A DNA stretch of 64,000 nucleotides from Bacillus sp. ISL-45 (GTDB taxonomy: Bacteria; Bacillota; Bacilli; Bacillales; Cytobacillaceae): assembly GCF_018613195.1 (NCBI RefSeq), contig NZ_JAGGQQ010000024.1:55580-119579 (forward strand), written 5' to 3'. A program made the translations under genes and the position numbers. Every line of letters starts with the position of its first letter. The first letter of the stretch is position 1. Positions 37,258 to 46,623 of the stretch are shown one piece after another. A model generated the notes under the pieces. It was not told the origin of the DNA. It made no database searches and was given only the letters and a program-made list of their open reading frames with translations.

Positions 37258-37602
37258 GTGATCGTTTTGTTGAAAAAGAAAAAAAGATTAATCCTGATTC
37301 TGGCTCCATTGCTATTGGTTAGTATCCTTTTCATCTATGATGCAAATCTAGAAGTATACACCACAAAAGATGCTGGCACCCTGGTTTACAAAAATAAAGA
37401 ATTCTACACTGGTTATGACATTCATAAGAAATTTTATTTCAATGGGGAAAGAGATTTTGAAATCGACAAGTTGATTGGCAAAACAGATAACAGTAAGTTT
37501 TTTGGCTTTAAAGAATCTGTTTGGAGTATCAAGGGTAAATCTGCAAACGAAGTGGTGTTTGTAAAAGGCTTGATGATTGAGGGAGTCTATGAACGAAAAT
37601 AA
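37258..37602 (+). CDS. Small membrane-anchored protein of unknown function
   Basis: About 110 residues: a basic start (KKKKR), one hydrophobic segment and an exposed domain of about 85 residues rich in Lys, Phe and Tyr. The family is not recognised. The frame opens with GTG 37258, but TTG 37267 or 37270 lies at a better distance from AGGAAGTG, so the start is uncertain. It is monocistronic, convergent with the bacillithiol deacetylase gene. Confidence 0.65.
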   Translation: MIVLLKKKKRLILILAPLLLVSILFIYDANLEVYTTKDAGTLVYKNKEFYTGYDIHKKFYFNGERDFEIDKLIGKTDNSKFFGFKESVWSIKGKSANEVVFVKGLMIEGVYERK

Positions 37603-37629
37603 AAAATCCACCTTAATAAGGTGGATTTT
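37602..37629. terminator. Bidirectional terminator
   Basis: AAAATCCACCTT and AAGGTGGATTTT pair with a 3-nt loop between two convergent genes. Confidence 0.9.
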
Positions 37630-37631
37630 GA

Positions 37632-38300
37632 TTAGGAAAACTTATAGGTCCAGAAGCGTTCATTATTGAGCCAAGCCAATGTCTTCGGATCCTTCTCCTT
37701 GAGCTTGTCAGCCATTTCTGCCAACATCAGCTCAGTCTGGGAACGGTGTGCACGGATTGCATCCAGCTTGATGTCCGCAATAGCACTTATATCATGAACG
37801 ACATCAGGCTCGCCAAGCTCTTCGACACAGTTGCGTGAGAACGCCACGCAATGGAGCTTTGGCCTGTCTGCTTCAGGAATTTTTTCAACTGCACGCACCA
37901 CTGCCGCACCTGTTGCCTCATGGTCCGGGTGGACTGAGTAGCCAGGATAGAAGGTAATGACAAGCGAAGGATTCAATTCTGTGATCAATGATGACATGAG
38001 ATTGGCCAGCATATTTTCATCCTCGAACTCGACCGTCTTGTCACGGAACCCGAGCATGCGCAAATCATTGATACCCATAGCGCGGGCTGCGTCCTTCAAT
38101 TCCTTCTTCCGTATAGCAGGAAGGGTTTCCCTGTTCGCGAATGGCGGATTCCCCATGTTCCGTCCCATCTGTCCGAGTGTCAGACAGGCATATGTGACAG
38201 GCGTTCCCATGTTAACATGGGATGCAATTGTTCCGGAAACACCGAATGCCTCATCATCAGGATGAGGGAACACGACAAGTACATGCCTTTCTTTTTCCAT
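37632..38300 (-). CDS. bshB2: Bacillithiol biosynthesis deacetylase BshB2-type
   Basis: A 222-residue zinc-dependent LmbE/PIG-L deacetylase. The metal motif is PHPDDE near the N-terminus with the second histidines in HPDHEATG. Members deacetylate GlcNAc-malate in bacillithiol synthesis or bacillithiol conjugates. The pairing with a YojF-like gene just upstream repeats the B. subtilis yojF-yojG(bshB2) order. The start is ATG 38300, with GAAAGGAGAG upstream; the open frame extends 10 codons further. Confidence 0.9.
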   Translation of the reverse strand: MEKERHVLVVFPHPDDEAFGVSGTIASHVNMGTPVTYACLTLGQMGRNMGNPPFANRETLPAIRKKELKDAARAMGINDLRMLGFRDKTVEFEDENMLANLMSSLITELNPSLVITFYPGYSVHPDHEATGAAVVRAVEKIPEADRPKLHCVAFSRNCVEELGEPDVVHDISAIADIKLDAIRAHRSQTELMLAEMADKLKEKDPKTLAWLNNERFWTYKFS

Positions 38301-38335
38301 CGTAAAATCTCTCCTTTCAGCCAAGTCCAAATAAC

Positions 38336-38683
38336 TTATTCGAACGGTGTTTCACTTATTTCAAGGGCGACGGCAAGCTTTCCGTTAAAATCATGGCCGG
38401 CTAGCAGCAGCCTTCCTTTGTCATCAATTTCAAAATGTGTAATTCCCTCAGCGTAAACCCAGCCAAAAGGGATCTTCAAACCTGTCCGATACGGGCCTTC
38501 ACCAGTTATCTTTGCTCGTTCATAGATTACCTTCGCATTGCGGATATAAGCGCCTGATGAGAAGAATGACTCGTTGTTATGTGAGGCGTATGCTCCATTG
38601 GTTGTTTCTAAATGAATATAGACTTCTTTGTCTTTAAAACGGTCCAGGGCTTCCTGGACTTCTGATAAAATCACCGGATCCAT
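38336..38683 (-). CDS. yojF: YojF family protein
   Basis: A 115-residue small cytoplasmic protein with the family segments VYIHLETTNGAYASHN and GPYRTGLK. The function is unknown. It is found next to bshB2 in Bacillus, here with a 35-nt gap, so it may take part in bacillithiol metabolism. The start is ATG 38683 after AAGGAGG; an upstream in-frame ATG (38761) has no ribosome binding site. Confidence 0.88.
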   Translation of the reverse strand: MDPVILSEVQEALDRFKDKEVYIHLETTNGAYASHNNESFFSSGAYIRNAKVIYERAKITGEGPYRTGLKIPFGWVYAEGITHFEIDDKGRLLLAGHDFNGKLAVALEISETPFE

Positions 38684-38780
38684 CTTTGTTCCTCCTTCCC
38701 GGCCTTTGAAGTTTTTCAGTTTATAATAGCCGAATGAACGGCCTTCTATGTTGAAAATCAATAATATCTATATTACTAAA

Positions 38781-38818
38781 AAATCCTTCTAAAAGCGAAA
38801 TGTACGCTTAAAGGATTT
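38781..38818. promoter_or_regulatory. Hairpin between divergent yojF and the DUF2512 gene
   Basis: AAATCCTT/AAGGATTT and AGCG/CGCT nest into one hairpin with a 7-nt loop, in the gap between two divergent genes. It could be an operator or part of a leader; no T run follows on either side. Confidence 0.45.
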
Positions 38819-38965
38819 AGCAAAACTCTTGGATTATCTTATCAAAAGGGATAATTACCTATTTTAATTAGGAATATACAAAAATAGTGAGCATGAAACC
38901 AGGTTTTACATAAAGTGTTTAATCAGGAAGGTAAATGGAAATAGTGAGGAAAAAGGAGGGAGCCT

Positions 38966-39322
38966 ATGAAACACGCGAAGGCACTTTTGATAAAAGGCAT
39001 CATGACTTTTGCTGTTCTTCTTCTATTATTGGGGAGTTTTGCCGGGATAGGGGATATTCTCGTCATCACTCTTGTCCTTGGGGCGATTTCATATCTCGCC
39101 GGTGACTTGTTCATTCTCCCAAAGACAAGCAATCTTACCGCTTCTCTATCTGACCTCGCCCTTTCATTCTTCGTGATATGGGGACTTGGCTTGATGATGT
39201 TCGAACAAACAGATGGGATTATTTTCGCAGCTCTATTTTCGTCCGTATTGATCGCCTCTGGTGAATGGTTCTTCCATAGTTATATGGCAGATCGAATACT
39301 CAGGATTAACCGGAAGATATAA
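38966..39322 (+). CDS. DUF2512 (YndM-like) membrane protein
   Basis: A 118-residue protein with four hydrophobic helices and the conserved GDLFILPKTSN loop of the DUF2512/YndM family. The function is unknown. RBS AAAAGGAGGG. It is monocistronic and followed by 52-nt repeat array E and a terminator. Confidence 0.87.
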   Translation: MKHAKALLIKGIMTFAVLLLLLGSFAGIGDILVITLVLGAISYLAGDLFILPKTSNLTASLSDLALSFFVIWGLGLMMFEQTDGIIFAALFSSVLIASGEWFFHSYMADRILRINRKI

Positions 39323-39326
39323 TAAC

Positions 39327-39690
39327 TATCGGACAAAACTATGAGGAATTCGCTGGAAATGTCCGTTAGACGGGCTCTATCGGACAAAACCACGGGGAAT
39401 TGGCTGAAAAGTGTCCGTTAGAAGGGTTCTTTCGGACAAAACCACGGGGAATTCGCTGAAAAATGTCCGTTAGAAGGGCCCTATCGGACAAACGCAAGAG
39501 GAAATCCCAGAAAAATGTCCATTAGAAGGGCCCTATCGGACAAAGGCAAGAGGAAATCCCAGAAAAATGTCCGTTAGAAGAGCTCTATCGGACAAAAACA
39601 AGAGGGCAACCGGGAAAAGTGTCCATTAGAGAGGTTCTATTGGACAAAAACAAGAGGAAATCCCGGAAAAATGTCCATTAAAAAGATTCT
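39327..39690. repeat. 52-nt tandem array E (7 copies)
   Basis: Units start with TATCGGAC-like sequence at 39327, 39378, 39430, 39482, 39534, 39586 and 39638, so the period is 52 (once 51). Each unit has a 35-nt module from GGACA to TGTCC and a 17-nt linker GTTAGAAGGGCCCTATC-like. Module interiors drift gradually along the array. It fills a convergent gap and has no ORF of interest. It shares geometry with arrays A and F. Confidence 0.95.
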
Positions 39691-39722
39691 ACCGAAACAC
39701 TCTCTAAATCATTCAGTAACAG

Positions 39723-39777
39723 AAAAAGAGGCTGTCGAAAGCTCAGAATGATGAGCTTGGAGACAGCCTCTTTTTGT
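39723..39777. terminator. Bidirectional terminator
   Basis: A 14-bp outer stem (AAAAAGAGGCTGTC and its near complement) plus inner AAGCTC/GAGCTT, with TTTTTG on the plus strand and A/T flanks for the minus strand. Confidence 0.92.
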
Positions 39778-39784
39778 TTTGCTT

Positions 39785-40609
39785 TTATTCCCCGCGATTG
39801 CCGCCTGCATACTTGTTGTAAGCGAGGTGGGCAGTTGGGCCTACGTATTCATTCAGCCTGAAGCCGTGTTTGATGGCTTCGGTGATGAAGGCTTTCGCCA
39901 CTTCCAATGCTTCAGGTACTGTTTTGCCTTTTGCCAGCTGTGCAGTGATCGCAGATGCGAATGTGCAGCCAGCGCCGTGTGTGAAGCTTGTCTCAACTTT
40001 TTCAGATTCGAAAAGTCTGAAGTCTTTTCCATCATAAAGCAAGTCAACGGCTTTTTCATGGTTCAGCTTGTTTCCGCCCTTGATCATAACGTTCTTAGCG
40101 CCTAGATCATGGATTTTTACCGCTGCTTCCTTCATGTCATCGATTGTGCGGATTGGCCCGGTTTGTGCCAGCTGCCATGCTTCGAACAGGTTCGGAGTGA
40201 CAACTGTTGCTCTTGGCAGAAGCAATTCTCTCATTGCATCTGTATTTTCAGGCATCAGGACCTCGTCTTCCCCTTTACAGACCATTACAGGGTCAATGAC
40301 TACCCTGTCCAGTTTATGCTCATCGATTTTTCGTGCGGATAGCTCGATGATCTCAACTGTTCCGAGCATACCTGTCTTCATTGCATCTATTCCAACGGAT
40401 AGAATCGTTTCAAGCTGTTTTTCGACCAGCTCAACTGGCTGTGGGAAAACCTCATGGTGCCAGTGATTTTTAGGATCCATAGTCACAACCGTGGTAAGAG
40501 CGGTCATTCCATATACGCCAAGCTCCTGAAAGGTTTTAAGGTCAGCCTGGATGCCAGCGCCTCCGCTTGTATCGGAACCTGCGATTGTTAACACCTTTTT
40601 CAAACTCAT
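39785..40609 (-). CDS. pdxK: Pyridoxine/pyridoxal/pyridoxamine kinase
   Basis: A 274-residue ribokinase-fold kinase of the ThiD/PdxK group. The N-terminal substrate loop is GSDTSGGAGIQADLK, with DPVMVCKG and the catalytic GAGCTFASAI. It phosphorylates B6 vitamers, and the B. subtilis PdxK of this type also acts on hydroxymethylpyrimidine. It marks the left edge of synteny with the B. subtilis ywd region. RBS TGGAGG. Confidence 0.9.
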   Translation of the reverse strand: MSLKKVLTIAGSDTSGGAGIQADLKTFQELGVYGMTALTTVVTMDPKNHWHHEVFPQPVELVEKQLETILSVGIDAMKTGMLGTVEIIELSARKIDEHKLDRVVIDPVMVCKGEDEVLMPENTDAMRELLLPRATVVTPNLFEAWQLAQTGPIRTIDDMKEAAVKIHDLGAKNVMIKGGNKLNHEKAVDLLYDGKDFRLFESEKVETSFTHGAGCTFASAITAQLAKGKTVPEALEVAKAFITEAIKHGFRLNEYVGPTAHLAYNKYAGGNRGE

Positions 40610-40789
40610 CTAACTACCTCCAATTTAAGAATGGCGACTGCTCATTAGTACAAGTCAAGTCACCTTCATCACTTTCTTATGATTATACCAATTCTATAGA
40701 TTTAGACAAAGGATTGGATTGGTATTATTTCAAATGGGTAAAATTAACTTTTGACGATTTTGTGGCATTAGTGCATTGACGTGATGAAA

Positions 40790-41160
40790 GTTACTGAGAG
40801 AAAAAATAAATTGATTTACAGTTGACTATGTGAAAATTGACCCACTAAAGGATTCTTCGCAAATGAAAAATCTCAGTTTCAGGCTTTGTTAAAAAAATAG
40901 ACAATTTTCATCTATATTATTGTAACAATTCAAATGGTTATAACCATTGAATTTCCAGTACATTAAAGGCATAGGGGTATTTAACCCTTTTTGCATAGTG
41001 GAATGTTGTTTTTTTAATATAAGGTCCTTAGTCTTCAATAAGAACCGAATATTGAGTTACAACAGCTTGCAAGATTCATAACAGTCTTTCAATCCTATCA
41101 AACCGATGATGGCAGGGAAGAAGTCGATAGTTGCAGCGGAGCCCGGGGATGAAGTAACAG
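40790..41160 (+). promoter_or_regulatory. Long leader/promoter region of the fdh-Moco gene run
   Basis: This 567-nt gap between divergent pdxK and fdhD has no credible gene. It contains a perfect 16-bp palindrome AATGGTTATAACCATT (40933-40948), a TATATT -10-like element just upstream, and a small hairpin AGGGGT-ATTTA-ACCCTT followed by five T near 40969-40990. I found no FNR box and no riboswitch I can name. The palindrome is the best operator candidate for control of the formate dehydrogenase genes. Confidence 0.5.
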
Positions 41161-41176
41161 ATAAGGGGTGAAGAAT

Positions 41177-41971
41177 ATGATCAAGAAAGGCTGTCCTGAA
41201 GAATATCCAATCAGCCTGAAGCTGAATGAATATGAGATTGCAGTATTCCAGCTGACAAATCAGGATTTGGAAGACTGGGTTTATGGCTACCTTTTTTCAG
41301 AAGGATTGATTGATGGGCCGGAGGATGTTGTCAGCGTCCAATTTAGCGAAAAGACCGGCACATTGAATGTAACGCTATGTAATGCATTTGATCCTGAGCA
41401 GATGTTTTCGAAAAAGAAGCATTATACAGCCGGCTGCGGCCGGGGAGTGACCTTCTTTTCGATGACGGACGTTAAGAAGTTCAATAAAGTGAATTCCGAC
41501 GAAACCTATTCGCTGACATATTTGTTGAAAAAACGCGCGGAATTCGCGCAAAATTCGCCGTTATACCTGGAAACAGGCGGCATGCACGGTGCCTGTATCA
41601 TCCTTGAGGATGGCAGCATTGAGGTCCGGGAAGATATCGGCAGGCATAATGCTGTCGACAAGATTATTGGCCACGCAATTCGAAAGCGCTTGCAGCCTGA
41701 CCGGCTCGTACTTTTGACGACCGGAAGGGTTTCATATGAAATGCTCTCAAAAGCTGCTAAATTTGGTTTTGCCGTCATTGGCTCGCGAACTGCGGCCACA
41801 AAGCAGGCCATCCAGCTGGCCCGCTTCCTCAACATTGAGGTCGTTGGCTACTTGAGAGGGAAAATGGCGACTGTCTATACATCTGCCAGGAGGATTAATG
41901 ATGATCTAACCCCGGCGGCTGCCTCTGAGGATTTACTTGAAAGGGGGGAAGCCCAGCAAGTACTGAATTGA
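41177..41971 (+). CDS. fdhD: FdhD, sulfurtransferase for formate dehydrogenase
   Basis: A protein of about 264 residues that moves sulfur from a cysteine desulfurase to the bis-MGD cofactor before its insertion into formate dehydrogenase. Visible features are FSEGLID, the cysteine loop TAGCGRGVTFF (one Cys rather than the E. coli CxxC pair), GMHGACI and EDIGRHNAVDKIIG. The start is ATG 41177, 6 nt after AGGGGTG; a GTG three codons earlier also opens the frame. It is the first gene of the run leading into fdhA. Confidence 0.93.
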   Translation: MIKKGCPEEYPISLKLNEYEIAVFQLTNQDLEDWVYGYLFSEGLIDGPEDVVSVQFSEKTGTLNVTLCNAFDPEQMFSKKKHYTAGCGRGVTFFSMTDVKKFNKVNSDETYSLTYLLKKRAEFAQNSPLYLETGGMHGACIILEDGSIEVREDIGRHNAVDKIIGHAIRKRLQPDRLVLLTTGRVSYEMLSKAAKFGFAVIGSRTAATKQAIQLARFLNIEVVGYLRGKMATVYTSARRINDDLTPAAASEDLLERGEAQQVLN

Positions 41972-42026
41972 CACCACCTGTGGGATTAGGGATGTTCTAA
42001 GCAACTATTGGGAAGGAGAGAGAGAA

Positions 42027-45011
42027 ATGGTTGAAATCAACCTGAATCGCCGGCAATTCTTGAAGCTGTCAGGTGCCACTGCGGCGACCCTGGCAGTTGT
42101 CGAGTTGGGCTTTAACGAAAAAGAGGTCCACGCAAAATCAAAAGAACTCAAGATTGCCAAAGCTACTGTTACACCAACCATTTGCGCATTCTGCGGGGTA
42201 GGATGCGGCATTTTGGTACACACAAAGGATAATACTGTGGTTTATACGGAAGGGGATCCGGATAGCCCAGTCAACGAAGGTACACTTTGCAGTAAAGGTA
42301 CAACAATCAGACAAGTCTTCACATCTGAAAAGCGCTTAACAAAGCCATTATATCGTGCTCCTGGCAGCAAGAAATGGGAAGAGAAAAGCTGGGACTGGAT
42401 GTATGAAACAATTGCAAAACGTACGAAGGAAACACGCGACAAAACATTCATTGAAAAAGAAAATGGCATGTTTGTCAATAAGACCGAAGCCATTGCGAGC
42501 TTAGGCGGAGCAGCTCTTGATAATGAAGAGACCTATCTGCTTGCGAAAATGATGAGAGGGCTTGGCGTCGTCTATCTCGAACACCAGGCACGAATATGAC
42601 ACAGTTCTACGGTTGCCGGTCTGGCACCTACAGTAGGGCGTGGAGCAATGACAAACCATTGGAGCGATCTGCAAAATACCGATTGTGCATTGATCATGGG
42701 CGGGAATCCTGCCGAGAATCACCCAATCTCTTTCAGATGGTTGACTAAAGCGAAAGAAAAAGGCGGAAAAATCGTCTCTGTTGACCCTCGTTTCACGAGG
42801 ACATCGTCAAAGGCCGACGTCTATGCTTCGCTTCGTTCAGGAACGGATATTGCCTTCATGGGCGGAATGATCAACTATGCGTTAGAGAATAACTTGATCC
42901 ACAGAGAGTATGTTGCTGAATATACAAATGCATCCTTCATTGTAAAGAAGGATTTTGAGTTCAATGATGGATTATTCAGCGGGTATGATGAAGCAACCCG
43001 TAAGTATGACAAAACGAAATGGGCTTTTGAAACGGATGAAGAAGGCAATCCGAAAAAGGATAAAACCCTTACACATCCGCGTTCTGTATTCCAGCTGCTG
43101 AAAAAGCATTTCTCACGCTATGATGTCGATTCAGTAATCGCAGTAACCGGAACACCAAAAGAAGATTACCTTAAGGTCTGTGAGACTTTCTGTTCAACAA
43201 GCAAGATAGGGAAATCTGGAACAATCATGTATGCGATGGGTACAACCCAGCATACGGTAGGAACACAAAACGTCCGTGCTTTTGGAATCATCCAGCTGCT
43301 GCTTGGAAATATCGGTCTGCCTGGCGGCGGAATCAACGCGATGCGCGGAGAATCCAATGTACAGGGATCGACTGACTTTGCGCTGCTATATCACCTGCTT
43401 CCAGGATATGTTGGAACGCCGACTGCAATCCCTGAGCATACGACATTGGAAGGCTACAACAAAAAAGAAACACCTGCTGGCGGTTACTGGAGCAACAAGC
43501 CTAAGTTCCTGGTCAGCATGCTGAAGGCCTGGTACGGCCCGAATGCTACCAAAGCGAACGAATTTGGCTATCAGTACCTTCCAAAAGGAAACAAGAACTA
43601 CTCGCATATCAATTTGTTCAATGCTATGTATAAAGGCGAACTGGAAGGTGCGTTCTTATTCGGAACAAACCCTGTAGTCGGAGGCCCGAATGCTGGCAAG
43701 GAAAAAGAAGCGCTGTCCAATCTTAAATGGATGGTAGCGGTTGACCTTTGGGAAACTGAAACATCTGCTTTCTGGCAAGCAGAAGCGGGCAGCGACCCAT
43801 CGAAAATCGATACAGAAGTATTCTTGCTGCCGGCAGCAAGCTCCTATGAAAAAGAGGGCAGCGTGTCCAACTCTTCACGCTGGATGCAATACCGCTGGAA
43901 GGCGATTGATCCGAAAGGAGAATCCCTGGCAGACCTGGAAATCATCCATATGCTGGTCAAGAACATCAAGGCTCTTTACAAAAATGAAAGTTCAGCTGCA
44001 GCCAAGCAGATCAATGCGCTGTACTGGAACTATGGTGAAGGCCACCATCCGGATATCGACCTTGTGTGTAAGGAAATCAATGGATATGACCTTACTACTG
44101 GCAAGCTTTTGAAAACCTTTGGCGACCTAAAAGATGACGGTACAACAAGCTCTGGCAACTGGATTTATTCAGGCTTCTATCCAGAGGAAGGTGAGAACCG
44201 CGCTAAAAACCGTGACAACAAGGATACTGGCGGCGGAAACTTCCTGAACTGGGCATTTGCTTGGCCTGCAAACCGCCGGATCCTTTACAACCGTGCATCT
44301 GCTGATCCAAGCGGAAAGCCTTGGAGCGACAAGAAAGCGGTTATCTGGTGGGATGAAAGCCAAAAGAAATGGACTGGAAATGACATTCCTGACTTCAAGC
44401 CAACAATTGCACCAACAGACGCAGGCGGAACGAATCCATTCATCATGATCAACGGCGGTGTAGCGGGAGTTTTCGCACCTACGCTGAATGACGGACCGTT
44501 CCCTGAACATTACGAGCCGTTTGAAAGTCCGGTGAAAAATACCTTCTCAAGCCAGGAGATCAACCCAGCTGTTGTCATCATCGAAGGCGAGTTCAACCTG
44601 AAAGGCGACAGCAAGAAGTACCCGATCGTCGGTACTACTTACAGGGTATCTGAACACTGGCAATCCGGATCGATGACACGCAACCAGGAATGGCTTTCCG
44701 AATTGTCAGGCCATATGTATATTGAAATGAGTGAAGAACTCGCAAAGGAAAAAGGCATCAAGAACAAAGATAAGATCATTGTCAGCTCGGCCCGTGGTGA
44801 TATCACAGCCTATGCAATGGTTACCAAGCGCTTCAAGCCTCATATGATGAACGGCAAGAAGGTGCATCAGGTCGGCATGCCTTGGCACTTTGGCTATAAA
44901 GGAATTGCAACAGGGGATACAGCAAACCGCTTGACACCTCATATCGGGGATGCGAATACGACCATTCCTGAATATAAGGCATTCCTCTGTGATATAAGGA
45001 GGGCTGACTAA
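42027..45011 (+). CDS. fdhA: Formate dehydrogenase catalytic subunit, selenocysteine-containing
   Basis: One gene of 994 codons read through an in-frame TGA at 42597-42599 as selenocysteine 191. The protein has a twin-arginine signal (NRRQFLKLSGA), a [4Fe-4S] motif with Cys53, Cys56, Cys60 and Cys88, the active-site sequence HQARI-U-HSSTVAGLAP, RGAMTNHW, and bis-MGD domains to the end (YPIVGTTYRVSEHW, HIGDANTTIPEYKAFLCDI). The FDH-N/O family has Sec exactly here. It oxidises formate outside the membrane and passes electrons to the next two subunits. A SECIS hairpin follows the TGA at the E. coli fdhF spacing. A conceptual translation that stops at the TGA would wrongly give two ORFs. RBS AAGGAGAG. 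The stop overlaps the next start codon. Confidence 0.96.
42597..42640 (+). promoter_or_regulatory. UGA(Sec) codon and bacterial SECIS element
   Basis: Eleven nt after the TGA, GGTTGCCGGTCTGGCACC (42611-42628) folds as GGU/ACC, a bulged U, GCC/GGC and a GGUCU loop. It matches the E. coli fdhF SelB-binding hairpin in spacing, bulged U and GGUCU loop. CUAC/GUAG below can extend the stem. It should recruit SelB with Sec-tRNA. Confidence 0.92.
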
Positions 45012-45838
45012 TGGCGGACTATATTAAATACGTCGATGTAACCAAGTGTGACGGCTGCCGCGCATGTATGGTCGCCTGCAAAAACTGGAACGATCTTCCG
45101 GCTGAACCGGAAGAGTTCCAGGGCAGCGTCCAGTCTCATGCGAAAGTAACAGCAAACACATGGAACGTCCTGTCATTCATTGAACACGAAGATTCAAAAG
45201 GCAATCTGGACTACCTTTTCCGCCACTCTTCCTGCTTCCATTGCTCGGACGCGGCTTGCGTCAAGGTTTGCCCTGAGGAAGCCATGCATTACACCGACTT
45301 CGGGACTGTAAATGTTGATACAGACAAGTGCGTAGGCTGCGGCTACTGCGTGCAGAACTGCCCATTCGATGTTGTCCAGCTGGCGACTTACAAAGACAAG
45401 AACGGCAAGGAATACAAGAAGGCACAGAAATGCACAATGTGCGTCGATCGTCTTGAAGAAGGCATGCAGCCTGCTTGTGTCACTACCTGCCATACAGACG
45501 CAATGGAATTCGGAACAAAAGAGGAAATGCTCAAGAAGGCTGAAAAGCGCCTGAGCGAAATCAAGGATAAGTATCCGAACGCAATGATTTACAACCCAGA
45601 AGGAGTCGGCGGTACGCACACCGTTTATGTACTTGCTGAAAAACCATCTGTCTATGGACTTCCAGAAAAACCAAAAGTACCAACATCAGCTGTTGTCTGG
45701 AAGGACTACGCACAGCCAATCGGCAAGATGATGCTTGGAGCGACAAGCATGGCGCTTGTAGGTGCTTTCGTATCCAATAAGCTATTCAATAAAGAAGGCA
45801 AAGGCCATGAAGAGGATGGAGGTGGCAGCCATGAGTAA
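45011..45838 (+). CDS. fdhB: Formate dehydrogenase iron-sulfur (beta) subunit
   Basis: A 275-residue ferredoxin-like subunit with four [4Fe-4S] cysteine clusters: CDGCRACMVAC, CFHCSDAACVKVC, CVGCGYCVQNC and CTMCVDRL with CVTTC. A C-terminal hydrophobic helix near residues 235-260 (GKMMLGATSMALVGAFV) anchors it, as in FdnH. It wires electrons from the selenoprotein to the cytochrome b subunit. The ATG overlaps the fdhA stop (TAATG). Confidence 0.95.
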   Translation: MADYIKYVDVTKCDGCRACMVACKNWNDLPAEPEEFQGSVQSHAKVTANTWNVLSFIEHEDSKGNLDYLFRHSSCFHCSDAACVKVCPEEAMHYTDFGTVNVDTDKCVGCGYCVQNCPFDVVQLATYKDKNGKEYKKAQKCTMCVDRLEEGMQPACVTTCHTDAMEFGTKEEMLKKAEKRLSEIKDKYPNAMIYNPEGVGGTHTVYVLAEKPSVYGLPEKPKVPTSAVVWKDYAQPIGKMMLGATSMALVGAFVSNKLFNKEGKGHEEDGGGSHE

Positions 45839-46538
45839 TACACAGTATTCAGGTGTGAAGGTAAAGCGCTTCTCGAAAGGTTTTGTAATCGCACACGCTG
45901 TGAACGCCCTTTCATTCTTTGCCCTGTATATCACGGCCCTGCCAATGTATACAGAGTGGTTTGACTGGCTTTATCCAGTACTGGGCGGACCAGAAGGAGC
46001 GCGCCTGCTCCACAGGATTTTCGCGATTGCCTTCATCACGCCGACTTTCATCTGGCTGATCATGGATCCTAAGGGCTTCCTGCGCTGGGGAAAAGAGCTT
46101 GTTACTTGGAAAAAGAGAGATTTGCAGTTTTTCACTGAGTTCGTCAAAGAACTATTTGGCTTTAAGTTCAAGCATGTAAAACAAACATTCTTCAACGCTG
46201 GTGAAAAAATCAACTCAATCATCCAGATCCTGACTGCGATCCTGATCATCGGTTCCGGCTTCCCAATGTGGTTCCCGGACCTGTTCCCGAAAGCAATCGT
46301 CCAGTGGGCGTATGTTGCCCATAACGTTGGCTTCGGCCTGGCAATCGCGGTAGTGGTCGGCCATATTTATCTGAGTGTCATCCACAAAAACTCAAGACCG
46401 GGATACACTGGAGTCATTACAGGTGAGGTTCCTGCCGAGTGGGCGAAGGACCACTATACAGAATGGTACGAAGAAGAAGTCAAGAAGGGCAATTTCCCTG
46501 ACCTTGATAAAAACAAGAACAAGAAAAAAGGCGCGTAA
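45831..46538 (+). CDS. fdhC: Formate dehydrogenase cytochrome b (gamma) subunit
   Basis: A 235-residue FdnI-like integral membrane protein with four helices and haem-ligand histidines, for example in KGFVIAHAVNAL, LLHRIFAI, VAHNVGFGLAI and VVGHIYLSVIH. It passes electrons to menaquinone. The start is ATG 45831, with GGAGGTGG upstream, overlapping fdhB by 8 nt; the frame opens earlier at 45762 inside fdhB. Confidence 0.93.
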   Translation: MSNTQYSGVKVKRFSKGFVIAHAVNALSFFALYITALPMYTEWFDWLYPVLGGPEGARLLHRIFAIAFITPTFIWLIMDPKGFLRWGKELVTWKKRDLQFFTEFVKELFGFKFKHVKQTFFNAGEKINSIIQILTAILIIGSGFPMWFPDLFPKAIVQWAYVAHNVGFGLAIAVVVGHIYLSVIHKNSRPGYTGVITGEVPAEWAKDHYTEWYEEEVKKGNFPDLDKNKNKKKGA

Positions 46539-46549
46539 AACATTAATAG

Positions 46550-46583
46550 AGGGAATGGCTGCTCTGACAGGGCTCCATTCCCT
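46550..46583 (+). promoter_or_regulatory. Intercistronic hairpin between fdhC and fdhE
   Basis: AGGGAATGG and CCATTCCCT pair around a loop of about 16 nt. No T run follows, so it looks like an mRNA processing or stability element separating structural from maturation genes rather than a terminator. Confidence 0.6.
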
Positions 46584-46623
46584 TCAAAATTCAGAATAAT
46601 AGAGCGAAAGAGGGGCTGCAGCA

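Noticed and set aside
39327..39690. CRISPR array
   Set aside because: Units drift gradually and the whole 52 nt is repeated. There is no constant repeat with unique spacers and no cas gene.
40790..41160. FNR box or Moco riboswitch before fdhD
   Set aside because: TGTGAAAATTGACCCA lacks the TCACA half, and no structure resembling the Moco aptamer was recognised by eye.
42597..42599. Nonsense mutation making fdhA a pseudogene
   Set aside because: The TGA is at the conserved Sec position, the flanking residues match FDH active sites, and a SECIS hairpin follows at the right distance.
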